Source: Phycisphaerales bacterium (lineage in GTDB: Bacteria > Planctomycetota > Phycisphaerae > Phycisphaerales > UBA1924). Taken from it: 64,000 nucleotides of DNA. Below, in pieces: positions 18,261 through 27,616 of this stretch (position 1 is the first letter of the stretch; each line of letters starts with the position of its first letter). The DNA lies in NCBI GenBank assembly GCA_030149165.1, contig JASBRY010000009.1:62001-126000 (forward strand), given 5' to 3'. The notes under the pieces were generated by a model. The model ran no database searches and was not told where the DNA came from. It saw only the letters and a list, made by a program, of their open reading frames with translations. The position numbers were made by a program, and so were the translations under genes.

Positions 18261-18617
18261 CGTTGGTGTCTTTCTTTGTATTGTGGATGAACCGGCGTTG
18301 TGTGCAGTGTTGTGTGCGGTGAGCTGTGCGGACGCCGGCGCGTCGTTTCATTCGGTCCGTGGGAGGGCTTCGGGGGGAGCCTTTTCTTCCCAATCGGTAG
18401 ATGCCCCAAACGAATGGTTGCTGCGTGGTCCTGTGTGGGGAGGCAGCAGGATTGCCCGGTGGGGACGCCGGACGGCGTGCGGGTCAATAGTGATACTCGC
18501 ATGGGCAGTATCGCAGACTAAATCGCTCAGGTCAACGGGGTAGGAAGACTTCTTTGCGACATAAACCAAAAACGATCAAGCACTTGCAATTGGGTCACTG
18601 GTCTGCTATGGCTGGGT

Positions 18618-19073
18618 ATGGAATCTGGTTTTGAGCATCAGAGTGGGGGTGGTTCATCGATCTCGATCGGTGGTGGTCGTGCCGTGGACGCGGGGAAAAT
18701 TCGTTTCAGTTTTGTGCGATCTTCAGGTCCCGGCGGACAGAATGTCAACAAGCGCGCGACCAAGGCGCAGCTGCGCGTTCGTGTCGAAGATTTGGGTTTG
18801 CCGTTCGGCGTGGCGCGTCGTCTGCGCAAGAACGCTGGGAGCTTGTTGACGCAGGATGATGAGCTGTTGATCTCGTGCGATGACACGCGGAGTCAGTCGC
18901 GCAACAAGCAGGGGTGTATCGATCAGCTTCGAGCGATGGTGAACAAAGCGATGGTTGTCCCGAAGACTCGGAAGAAAACCAAACCCACACGCGGATCGGT
19001 TGAGCGGCGGATTGATGCGAAGAAAAAACGCAGTGAGATCAAACGCAGCCGACGATCGCGCGGGGATGACTAG
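18618..19073 (+). CDS. arfB: Peptidyl-tRNA hydrolase, ArfB/YaeJ-like (RF-1 GGQ domain)
   Basis: 'FSFVRSSGPGGQNVNKRATKAQLRV' plus basic C-terminal tail. Confidence 0.85.
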   Translation: MESGFEHQSGGGSSISIGGGRAVDAGKIRFSFVRSSGPGGQNVNKRATKAQLRVRVEDLGLPFGVARRLRKNAGSLLTQDDELLISCDDTRSQSRNKQGCIDQLRAMVNKAMVVPKTRKKTKPTRGSVERRIDAKKKRSEIKRSRRSRGDD

Positions 19074-19078
19074 AGTTG

Positions 19079-19792
19079 ATGATGCACGAACATACAACTC
19101 CACAACCAGGGTCGGGTCGAGATCGCTACGCGATCGGGATCGAGTGCTCGAATCCAGGAGCGTGCGCTGATGGTCGTGGAGAGGTCGGGCTCGCGGAGAT
19201 CACTGATGACGGATCGCTCCGGTGTGTTGGGGTGCGAGCGCTCCCTGAATCTATGCGTGGCAGTGACGGGATGATGAGCGCGATCGATGAGCTGTGTGCT
19301 GAACTGGGGATTGGACGGGATCAGATCGAGCGTGTGGTGGTGTCCATCGGTCCGGGTGGTTACACGGGGTTGCGGGTGTCGGTGACGCTCGCGAAGGTGC
19401 TCGCGATGGCGCTGGGGTGTTCTGTGGTTGGCGTTGAGACGGCGGCGGTCGCGGCCGGGGTTCTTGATTCTGATGGGGTGATCGCGCTGGCATCGAAGAA
19501 CGGCAAGGCGCACTGCACAAAGGTTGAGGGGGGCTCGCTGAGCGTGATCGGTGTGATCGGGGGGCCGGAGATCGCTCAGATGAGCGGCGTGCTCGTCGCG
19601 GATCGGCATCTGCCTGCTCCGATGCGAGAAGCGGCGATCGGCGCGGGTATGCGGATCCAGGAGCTTCGGCTGGGTGTTGAGTCGTGCTTCAGAGCGTCTG
19701 AGGGGTGTTCTGAGACTGATCCGGGGTCGTTGTCTGTGATGTATGCCCGAGAGCCGGATGCGGTGACGCAGTGGCGTGCTCGGCACGGCTGA
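19079..19792 (+). CDS. tsaB: tRNA threonylcarbamoyladenosine biosynthesis protein TsaB
   Basis: 'VVVSIGPGGYTGLRVSVTLAKVLAMALGCSVVGVETAAVAA'. Confidence 0.85.
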   Translation: MMHEHTTPQPGSGRDRYAIGIECSNPGACADGRGEVGLAEITDDGSLRCVGVRALPESMRGSDGMMSAIDELCAELGIGRDQIERVVVSIGPGGYTGLRVSVTLAKVLAMALGCSVVGVETAAVAAGVLDSDGVIALASKNGKAHCTKVEGGSLSVIGVIGGPEIAQMSGVLVADRHLPAPMREAAIGAGMRIQELRLGVESCFRASEGCSETDPGSLSVMYAREPDAVTQWRARHG

Positions 19793-19875
19793 GCGGGACG
19801 CTGATATCACATCAGAAAGTACGGAATGTGGGAGCAGATGTGTTATCGGTGTGAAGTTGGGAGGGTTGGGGGACG

Positions 19876-20535
19876 ATGAGCGGGTGTACGCGTGTCCATG
19901 AGGGACGCGTCAAGCCGAGGTCATCGATGAGCAAGGACAGTCCAGATTGGTCAAACAAGAAGGTCTTCACGACTGGTGAAGCGGCGCAGGTCTGCAAGGT
20001 TTCTCAGCAGACGATTATCCGCTGCTTCGATTCTGGTCGGCTCAACGGTTTCCGCGTTCCCGGCTCGCGATTCCGGAGGATCCCGCGTGAAGAGTTAATG
20101 CGTTTCATGCGCTCCAACGACATCCCATTGGAAATCTTGGAGAGCTCGCTGAAACGGATTCTTGTGGTTGATGATGACAAGCAGATTGCGTCGCTGATCG
20201 AGGATGTGTTCGGTGATGACGGACGATTCGAAGTGCGCGTCGCGCACAACGGCTACGACGCAGGGATGGAGACGGAACGCTTCCAGCCTCATCTGATTCT
20301 GCTGGACTACATGCTCCCCGATATCAATGGCGATGTCGTGTGCCGGCGCGTGCGTGAGCGTGAGTCGCTCGCGGACACGCGTGTGCTGTGTATCTCTGGT
20401 GTGATCGAGTCTGACGAGATCGAGGGATTGTTGGACGCGGGCGCAGATGGGTACATGAAGAAGCCGTTTGATCTTGGGGAGCTGATGTCGCGTGTTGAAT
20501 CGCTTCTGGACATGAATCAGCGGAGCGCGGGGTGA
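19876..20535 (+). CDS. Excisionase/MerR-type HTH domain fused to a response regulator receiver
   Basis: 'VFTTGEAAQVCKVSQQTIIRCFDSGRLNGFRVPGSRFRRIPREEL' followed by 'RILVVDDDKQ...HLILLDYMLPD...GYMKKPFD'. Confidence 0.88.
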   Translation: MSGCTRVHEGRVKPRSSMSKDSPDWSNKKVFTTGEAAQVCKVSQQTIIRCFDSGRLNGFRVPGSRFRRIPREELMRFMRSNDIPLEILESSLKRILVVDDDKQIASLIEDVFGDDGRFEVRVAHNGYDAGMETERFQPHLILLDYMLPDINGDVVCRRVRERESLADTRVLCISGVIESDEIEGLLDAGADGYMKKPFDLGELMSRVESLLDMNQRSAG

Positions 20536-22868
20536 GCATGAGCGCGCAAGTGGATGGACAACAAGAACAGCAGGTGAGCAGCCGACAGGTTGACGCGATC
20601 CTTGCGGGGATCACTCGGCTTCCGACACTCCCAGCCGTCGCAGCAAAGTTGCTATCGATGGGTGCTGATGAAGATGTTCGACTCGATGAAGTGATCGAGT
20701 TGATTGAAGCGGATCCGGCGCTGAGCGCTCGGATGTTGTCGTTGTGCCGGAGTGCGGACGCGGGGTTGGGTGATCGGATCACGACTGTGCGGCGCGCGGT
20801 GATCATGCTCGGTCTTGAAGCGGTGCGCACGGCGGTGCTGAGCGTGCTGATCTTTGATCAGTTGCCCATTGAGGCAAGTGAAACGATCGAAGGGGAACTG
20901 GGGTTCGATATCGAGGGCTTCTGGACGCGCGCGATCGCGGTTGCGTGCGTGAGCGAGTGGGTGGTTAAAAATACAAACTCGATGGGCGTCAAGGCTGACG
21001 AGGCGTACCTCGCGGGATTGCTTCACGGGCTCGGGAAGCTCGCGTTGTACAATGTGCTTCCCAAGTCGTGGGAGAAGGCGCTCGCGATGGCCAAGAGCCA
21101 TCACCTGTCGTTGAGCGGCGCTGAGCGCGCCACGATCGGATTGGATCACCACACTGCTGGGAAACGACTGAGCGAGCATTGGGGGCTCCCTGAATCCATC
21201 CGTGATGTGGTGTGGTTGCACGGTCAACCCAGCGCGGGACTCCCGGAGCATTGCAACATGCAGTTGGTGCTCGTGGTCACGCTCGCGTGCTTGTGGTGCG
21301 AATCGCAGCATCTTGGTTGGTCAGGAGATTCCGCGAGCGGGATCGATATCGATGAGATCGCTTCAGAGCTCGGCGTGGATCTGAGCGTGCTTGATGCACA
21401 ATCAGGGGAGATTGTTGAGCGCGTCAGCGAGCGAGCGAAAATCCTTGGGGTTGGTGAGTTCAGCGCTCCTGAACTGCTGTTCTCGTCGCTCACAAGGGCG
21501 AACACGAAGCTCGCTTCGATCAATCAGGAACTGCGAGGCAAGAAGCAGATCGCGGATCGTTCGCACTCGCTGCTCGCGGCGGTGGATGTATTCTACGACG
21601 CGATTGGTGGATCAGTGGATTCCGAACAGATCGTGTGCGGGATGATCCAATCCGGAGCGAAACTCACAGGGATCAATCACGGCGTGGTTATCCTGCAGGA
21701 TCGTCCAGGTGGTCAGTGGATGAAGTACCAGGTTGTGGACGGGAAGATCGCTGGAGGCAACAGCGCGGGACAGGTTGTTGTTGGGCCGAGCGTTTCGGAT
21801 CAGGGAGAGATCCGTCCCGGTCATATCGCGGGACTCAGCGGCGATCAGGTTCTGGATCTTGCGAATCTGGATTGGTTCCGCACGATGGTGCAATCGGTGC
21901 GTGAAATCGGGGTCGCATCGTTGATCGGGGTTGGTGACTGCGGCGATAAAGGTGACACTGAAGATTCGGTTTCCTGTCTTGTTGTCCTCGTCAAAGCGTC
22001 GAGTGACGCGGCTCCTGAACTGAGCGCCAAGGGATTCCGCGTGGTGCGTCGTGCATGGTCGCGTGCGCTTGAAAACGCGATCAATGCGCAGGGGTCAAGA
22101 GAGCTCGCGGAGGAACTCGCGAGCGCGAATCGTGAGCTTGCTTCGATGCAGCGCGAGCGCACGAAGAATGAATCACTTCTGCGTTTGGGTCAGATGGCGG
22201 CGGGCGCCGCGCACGAGATGAACAATCCGCTTTCGGTGATCAACGGACGCTCGCAGCAGTTGTTCGAGCGTTTGGGTACTCAGCGGGATCGGGACGCGGC
22301 GCAAGCGATTGCGCATGCCGCGGATTCGCTGTCGAGCATGATCACTTCGATGCATCTGCTTGCTGAACCACCAGAACCAACGATTACCTCGACAGATCCT
22401 GTACTTGTCGTGCGTCAAGCGATCGAGCTTGCGAAGAGCAAGGCACATCGTGGCGGGATCCGAGCGAAGGTGAAGCTGCATATTGATGGCGTGCTCGAAC
22501 CGATCGAGGTTGATCGCGAGTTGATGTCGCAAGCGATCAGTGAGCCGATCATCAATGGGGTTTTATCAAATCCTTCTGGGGTTGTGAATGTTTCGATTGA
22601 ACCCGCGGGTGAGGATGGTCGAGTAATGGTACGGATCGTTGATTCTGGTCCCGGCTTGTCGCAGCGGGCACTGAATCATGCGTTCGATCCGTTCTTCTCA
22701 GAACTCAAAGCGGGGCGGCGTCCTGGGTTGGGTCTGGCAAGATCACGGAGTGTCATCGAGTTGCACGGCGGCGCGATCGACATTGCCAACACGCCTGGGA
22801 AGGTTCCGGGCGCGCAAGTCCAGATTGTGCTTCGCGGGAAGCACAAAGCTCGCAAGACTGCGGCATAA
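20532..22868 (+). CDS. HDOD domain sensor histidine kinase
   Basis: N-terminal HDOD-like 'LPTLPAVAAKLLSM...VIELIEADPALSARMLSLCRSA'; 'AAGAAHEMNNPLSVINGRSQQL' H-box and HATPase 'VDSGPGLSQRALNHAFDPFFSE'. Confidence 0.88.
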   Translation: MSMSAQVDGQQEQQVSSRQVDAILAGITRLPTLPAVAAKLLSMGADEDVRLDEVIELIEADPALSARMLSLCRSADAGLGDRITTVRRAVIMLGLEAVRTAVLSVLIFDQLPIEASETIEGELGFDIEGFWTRAIAVACVSEWVVKNTNSMGVKADEAYLAGLLHGLGKLALYNVLPKSWEKALAMAKSHHLSLSGAERATIGLDHHTAGKRLSEHWGLPESIRDVVWLHGQPSAGLPEHCNMQLVLVVTLACLWCESQHLGWSGDSASGIDIDEIASELGVDLSVLDAQSGEIVERVSERAKILGVGEFSAPELLFSSLTRANTKLASINQELRGKKQIADRSHSLLAAVDVFYDAIGGSVDSEQIVCGMIQSGAKLTGINHGVVILQDRPGGQWMKYQVVDGKIAGGNSAGQVVVGPSVSDQGEIRPGHIAGLSGDQVLDLANLDWFRTMVQSVREIGVASLIGVGDCGDKGDTEDSVSCLVVLVKASSDAAPELSAKGFRVVRRAWSRALENAINAQGSRELAEELASANRELASMQRERTKNESLLRLGQMAAGAAHEMNNPLSVINGRSQQLFERLGTQRDRDAAQAIAHAADSLSSMITSMHLLAEPPEPTITSTDPVLVVRQAIELAKSKAHRGGIRAKVKLHIDGVLEPIEVDRELMSQAISEPIINGVLSNPSGVVNVSIEPAGEDGRVMVRIVDSGPGLSQRALNHAFDPFFSELKAGRRPGLGLARSRSVIELHGGAIDIANTPGKVPGAQVQIVLRGKHKARKTAA

Positions 22869-22907
22869 AGAAAGAACACAGTTGTAAACGAGAGAGTTGA
22901 GCACGCG

Positions 22908-24152
22908 ATGAACCACAGTGACACACCATCTGAGCAGCCGAGAGGCAACGAAGCGTTTAGCGATCAGTATGGTGGGCCGATCGAGCACAGCTCGTTCGAG
23001 GGTTCAGAGTCGATGATGCTCGAACCGGTGGGATTGCGTGCACGCGTGCTCGCGGTCAGTCCTCGTCGATCGGTTCGTCGTCGCATCGCTTCGATGCTCC
23101 ACGGGCGTGTCGAGTCCATCGAGTTTGTCGAGAACGCGAGCGAAGCGCTTGAGCACATCAATACCAACGGGACCGATCTGGTCATCATCGAGCGTGCTCT
23201 AACGAGCGGCGATGGGATCGAGTTGCTTGAAACGATCACGCATCATCATCCGATGATGGTTGGGGTCGTGCTTGGAGCGATTCACAGCACAGACGACGCG
23301 GTGCGCGCGATGCGTGCGGGCGCGTGTGATCTGATCCAGATGAGCAGCAAGGAAGCGGACACTGTCCGTCGGCTTGTTGGTGCCGCGGAGCGTGCGGAGC
23401 GCGTTCGTCGGCGCGATGCTCGCGTCGATCGACTCAAGAAGCTCTGCAGCAAGCTGAATAATGCACGCGAGGAAGTGACGGGACAGATCGGTGGGTTGTG
23501 TACCGATCTGACCGATGCGTACAAGGACCTGAGTCAACAGTTCGGGGATGTGAAGATCAAGAGCGAGCTGGAGACGCTGTTGCGTCAGGAGCTTGATATT
23601 GAGTCGTTGCTCCGCACGCTGCTGGAGTTCGCGCTGTCGAAGATCGGTCCTACCAATGCCGCGATCTTTATGCCTACAAGCGGCGGGGATTACTCCGTCG
23701 GCGCGTATGTCAACTACGACATCGCGAAAGAGACGGCTGAGGTCATGCTCGATCAACTCGCGGATGCGATCCCTGAGAGTGTGGAGCATCTTGAAGGTGT
23801 CCGCGCGATGTCGGGACGCGTTGAACTGACGGAGATGCTCGGGACCAGCGCGTACTGGGTCGAAGACTCGACGATGCTGACGATCTCTTGCCGAGAGGAT
23901 AATGAGTGTCTCGCGGTGCTCGCGTTGTTCCGTGATCGTTCACGCAGCTTCAGCGAAGAGGATGTGCGGATGCTCGGGATCATCGGATCGCTCTTCGGCG
24001 ATCAACTTGCACGCGTCATCCAGACACACCATCGTCATCTCCCACGCGATCAGTGGGGGCTGAGCGGCGATTACGGCGTGGATGATGAGCCGGGTGATGA
24101 CTACGGCTTCGATGATGGGTACGGCGACGACTACGGCGGATTCGCGGCGTAA
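22908..24152 (+). CDS. Receiver-like (degenerate) plus GAF-like domain protein
   Basis: Receiver-like 'RARVLAVSPRRSVRRRIASML...TDLVIIERALTSGDGIELLETI' then coiled-coil and GAF-like region. Confidence 0.7.
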   Translation: MNHSDTPSEQPRGNEAFSDQYGGPIEHSSFEGSESMMLEPVGLRARVLAVSPRRSVRRRIASMLHGRVESIEFVENASEALEHINTNGTDLVIIERALTSGDGIELLETITHHHPMMVGVVLGAIHSTDDAVRAMRAGACDLIQMSSKEADTVRRLVGAAERAERVRRRDARVDRLKKLCSKLNNAREEVTGQIGGLCTDLTDAYKDLSQQFGDVKIKSELETLLRQELDIESLLRTLLEFALSKIGPTNAAIFMPTSGGDYSVGAYVNYDIAKETAEVMLDQLADAIPESVEHLEGVRAMSGRVELTEMLGTSAYWVEDSTMLTISCREDNECLAVLALFRDRSRSFSEEDVRMLGIIGSLFGDQLARVIQTHHRHLPRDQWGLSGDYGVDDEPGDDYGFDDGYGDDYGGFAA

Positions 24153-24180
24153 TCAGTCCGACGGCTCACGCAATTAGCAC

Positions 24181-25779
24181 TCAATCATCAAAGTACGCGC
24201 TCGCGTCGTCGGGAAGATCCGCGAGGAATGCGTCGCGATCGATTGCTTCGACGGCCATATCTTCGTCGAAGCGTCCAGAGACTTGATCCGGCGCATGGAG
24301 TTGCTTGCCTGATGTGGACTTGGCGCGTTTCTCGACGCGGCTGCGTGCTCGTAGGATCAGCTTGATCGGGACTTCTCCGAACGGGAGCAGCTCGCGGATG
24401 CGATTCATTAGATAGCGTTCATAGTTGAGCGTGAATCGATCCGGATCGTTCACAACGAGCACGAGTGTTGGTGGGTTGGTCTTGACTTGCGATGCGAAGT
24501 AGACGCGGGCTTCAGCGCCGAGTTTGTTGGATGGGCCGCGTGCTTCGATGATCGAGGAGATGGTGCGGTTGAGCTGTCCGGTCCCAACGCGGTGGGATGC
24601 TTGCTCGAACATCTCCATCGCGATCTCGAGGGTCTCGGTGACATTGAGTCCTTCTTTGGCGCTGATGATCGCGATGGGCGCGAAGGACAACCCTTTGAGT
24701 TCCTTGCGGATGTAGTCTTCGTAGCGCTTTGGGGTGACCTTGCGTCCAGCTTGGTCGGAGCCGTCTTTCGCGATGTCCCACTTGTTGAGGACGATGACCA
24801 CGGGTTTGTGTGAATCGACGACGAGCTTTCCGAGCTGCTCATCGACCTGCGAGATCTCGGTCGTCGCGTCGAGGAGGTACAGCACCACATCGGCGCGGGT
24901 GATCGCACGCTTGGCGCGATCGAGCGCGTAATACTCGATCTTGTCCTGGAACGATTTCTTTCGGCGGAGTCCGGCGGTGTCGATCGCGAGGATGGACTTG
25001 CCGTCGATTTCGATCTTGACATCCACGGCGTCGCGTGTGGTCCCGGCGATTTCCGAGACGATGACGCGTGGCTCTCCCGCAAGAGTATTGACGAGTGTGG
25101 ACTTCCCGGCGTTGCGCTTTCCGACGATCGCGACTTTCATATCGACTTCGGGTTCTGGGTCGCCGTGGTATTCCGGGACGATCTCGAAGAGCTTGTCGAG
25201 CATGTCGCGCCGGAGGTACTTGGACTTGGACGAGCAGATCAGCGGCTGACCAAATCCGAACGCGGCGAGTTCGTACGCGTGGGGTTCCCATCCGGAATCG
25301 TCGCACTTGGTCGCGATGACATGGACTGGGGTGAGTTCTGAATTTTTGGTGCCGTCCTTGTCGCGCCGTCCGAGTTTTTGCTCGCGGAGCATCTGCGCGA
25401 TCGCTTGGTCTTGAGCCGTGATCCCGGCTTGGCAATCGACGGCGAAGAGGATGACATCCGCCGTGGACACGGCTTGGGCGATCTGCTGCTCGATGTCTCC
25501 TGTCAGCGTCGCGAGGTCGGCGCCGATCTCGTTGTAGCGGGCGCCGTCGGCGACATAGACCCCGAATCCGCCGGTATCGGTGAGCTCGATTTGTTTGGCG
25601 GTGCCTCGCTCGTTGGTGGGGTCCTTGGGATCTGGGAGCTCGACGACAGTGGAGATCCGATCGCGCGTGACGCCTGGTGTTGGGTCAACGATCGCGATGC
25701 GCTCCTGAGCGATGAGGTTCAGGAGGGAGGACTTACCGACATTGGGTCGGCCGACGATGGCAACACGAGGGATGGGCAT
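24181..25779 (-). CDS. der: Ribosome biogenesis GTPase Der
   Basis: Two GTPase domains: 'RVAIVGRPNVGKSSLLNLI' and 'KVAIVGKRNAGKSTLVNTLAGE', both with NKWD/TKCD-type motifs. Confidence 0.95.
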   Translation of the reverse strand: MPIPRVAIVGRPNVGKSSLLNLIAQERIAIVDPTPGVTRDRISTVVELPDPKDPTNERGTAKQIELTDTGGFGVYVADGARYNEIGADLATLTGDIEQQIAQAVSTADVILFAVDCQAGITAQDQAIAQMLREQKLGRRDKDGTKNSELTPVHVIATKCDDSGWEPHAYELAAFGFGQPLICSSKSKYLRRDMLDKLFEIVPEYHGDPEPEVDMKVAIVGKRNAGKSTLVNTLAGEPRVIVSEIAGTTRDAVDVKIEIDGKSILAIDTAGLRRKKSFQDKIEYYALDRAKRAITRADVVLYLLDATTEISQVDEQLGKLVVDSHKPVVIVLNKWDIAKDGSDQAGRKVTPKRYEDYIRKELKGLSFAPIAIISAKEGLNVTETLEIAMEMFEQASHRVGTGQLNRTISSIIEARGPSNKLGAEARVYFASQVKTNPPTLVLVVNDPDRFTLNYERYLMNRIRELLPFGEVPIKLILRARSRVEKRAKSTSGKQLHAPDQVSGRFDEDMAVEAIDRDAFLADLPDDASAYFDD

Positions 25780-25864
25780 AGTCGAGGATCATAGACCCGA
25801 TCCTACAAAAGCAAAATTGAAAGTGCTGCAAACCACGATTCTATAGGTATTTGTGGGTGGTTTT

Positions 25865-26314
25865 TTATAAACCAAGTGATTCGATCTTCTGGGCGAGCCA
25901 CGCATTGTCGGTGACATAAGACAGTCCGAATCCTGTAGCGAGTACACAATGGACAGACCCGGCTTCGATAAGGTCGACTAGCACTTCCGGGACATCGGAT
26001 TCTTCATTAAACATGACGCGGTCGTTCGTGAGTTGCGGGCAACAATGAGTCTGCATGTCATTAATGGAGTCCGATGAACATATCCAGATTTCATCAAATC
26101 CACAGAACACATCAGTCATTGCCAGTTCTACAAGGTCTTGCATATTGGATAACGGTCTGCCGATTGCTGTTGATACGACTCGTTCAATCGTTGAGCGGTC
26201 AGCTGTGCTGTCGAATGTCCTTACGAGTGGGCAGCTAGTACCCAACTCAGCTTCAGCTACCTTGATCGCATCCGTAAACTCAATATTGAGATGTCCGCAG
26301 TAGAGTGAACTCAT
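25865..26314 (-). CDS. Hypothetical protein
   Basis: Start MSSLYCGHL at 26314, overlapping the upstream HAD gene stop by 4 nt. Confidence 0.5.
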   Translation of the reverse strand: MSSLYCGHLNIEFTDAIKVAEAELGTSCPLVRTFDSTADRSTIERVVSTAIGRPLSNMQDLVELAMTDVFCGFDEIWICSSDSINDMQTHCCPQLTNDRVMFNEESDVPEVLVDLIEAGSVHCVLATGFGLSYVTDNAWLAQKIESLGL

Positions 26315-27003
26315 GTTATGGATTGAGTGAGTTGGTCGATCAGTTCTTGGTGCGACTCGACGATTTGCGTCGCGCCGGCGTCGCGGAGCGCGTCGGCGGG
26401 GGTCAGCGACGCGAGTCCGATGACTCGCATGTTCGCGTTGCGTGCGGCTTGTACGCCGGAGACGGAATCCTCGACGACGATGGTGTCTTGCGGATCGTGT
26501 CCCATTGTGTTCGCGGCGTGGAGGAATAGCGCGGGATCTGGTTTCCACTTGTTGATCTGGTACGCGCTGAACATCGCGAACTGGGCCGGGTCCTGGGGAT
26601 GCGGGAAGCGGTCGATGAGCTTGGATGCTGTGAGTGTGATCGTTGCTTTCTTGAGCGGCGCGTTGGTTGCGACGCAGCGGTGTTGGGGGGCGGAGTGGTG
26701 GTCGTCGAGGAGGTCGAGCAGCTCGTGGATGCCTTCGATCGCAGGCACTGGATCGGACTGGAGCGCTTCGTACATGCGCTTGCGATAGATATCGAGCAGA
26801 TTGGGGACCTTGAATCCGAGCTTGTCCTCGACATCTTGGTGGATGTCCTTGAGGTTGCGTCCCTTGAAGTGGGTGACGGAGTACTGCGCGTCGATTTCCC
26901 ATCCCGCTTCGGACACAGTCTGCGCGAGTACTCGGTTGGTGAGTGGTTCGGTGTCGACGAGGACGCCGTCGCAGTCGAAGATGATGAGGTTTGCGTTGTG
27001 CAT
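26311..27003 (-). CDS. HAD family hydrolase (phosphatase/phosphoglucomutase-like)
   Basis: 'LIIFDCDGVLVDTEPLTNRVLA', 'VVEDSVSGVQAARNANMRVIGLASL'. Confidence 0.92.
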   Translation of the reverse strand: MHNANLIIFDCDGVLVDTEPLTNRVLAQTVSEAGWEIDAQYSVTHFKGRNLKDIHQDVEDKLGFKVPNLLDIYRKRMYEALQSDPVPAIEGIHELLDLLDDHHSAPQHRCVATNAPLKKATITLTASKLIDRFPHPQDPAQFAMFSAYQINKWKPDPALFLHAANTMGHDPQDTIVVEDSVSGVQAARNANMRVIGLASLTPADALRDAGATQIVESHQELIDQLTQSIT

Positions 27004-27014
27004 GATCGTGTAGT

Positions 27015-27614
27015 CTAGTTTGGGTTCAGGATATTTCTGAAGAGGTCTCTACGATTAAACCAAGCGCCACATTCTGGGCAGTGGGATTCGAGCGGAAGGC
27101 CGTCTAGTGGGTATGAGCATGATGGGCAATCAAGATCGATGCTGCAGATTTCTTCGTTGGTGAGATTCGAGAGGGGTTCGGTTTGTTCGTAGCACACCGC
27201 GAGCGCATCGGGGCCGTGCTGATCGAAGATCATTCGCTCCATGTTGTACGAGGCACCGCATTTGATACACGGGCCAAGCGGACGGGAGACGCAGAGCCAA
27301 GTGTTGCAGGAGGGGCAGGCCGGCACATGTTCCTTGCTGAGCAGTGAGAGGTCGGGGATGGTTTCGTCTTCCCAGCTCTCATCGATGATCGGTGGATTGC
27401 GTTCGAGTTCGTCGATGAGTTCTAAAGCGCGATCGTGCGCCCGCTTCGTGGAAATCACGAGTTCGTACTGTCCGCGCGCGATGGCGGCATTGTAAATCGG
27501 GGTGATCGCGGAGATCGATGCGTCGATGACGCCGGCCATGATCCCGTGCTCGCGTAGATTCGCTGCGTGCAGCTGCGCCATGACTGAGGATGTGAAGTTG
27601 GCAACGCGGTGCAT
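27015..27614 (-). CDS. DUF2007-like protein with zinc-ribbon cysteine clusters
   Basis: 'VMAQLHAANLREHGIMAGVIDASI' and CPSC/CIKC, CPSC/CPEC pairs. Confidence 0.6.
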   Translation of the reverse strand: MHRVANFTSSVMAQLHAANLREHGIMAGVIDASISAITPIYNAAIARGQYELVISTKRAHDRALELIDELERNPPIIDESWEDETIPDLSLLSKEHVPACPSCNTWLCVSRPLGPCIKCGASYNMERMIFDQHGPDALAVCYEQTEPLSNLTNEEICSIDLDCPSCSYPLDGLPLESHCPECGAWFNRRDLFRNILNPN

Positions 27615-27616
27615 GT

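Noticed and set aside
18410-18480. Possible bacterial SRP RNA (4.5S-like) with 'GGTCCTGTGTGGGGAGGCAGCAGG'
   Set aside because: The 3' AGCA-like half is present, but the 5' CAGG half and GGAA-type tip do not align; kept only as a generic structured-RNA question.
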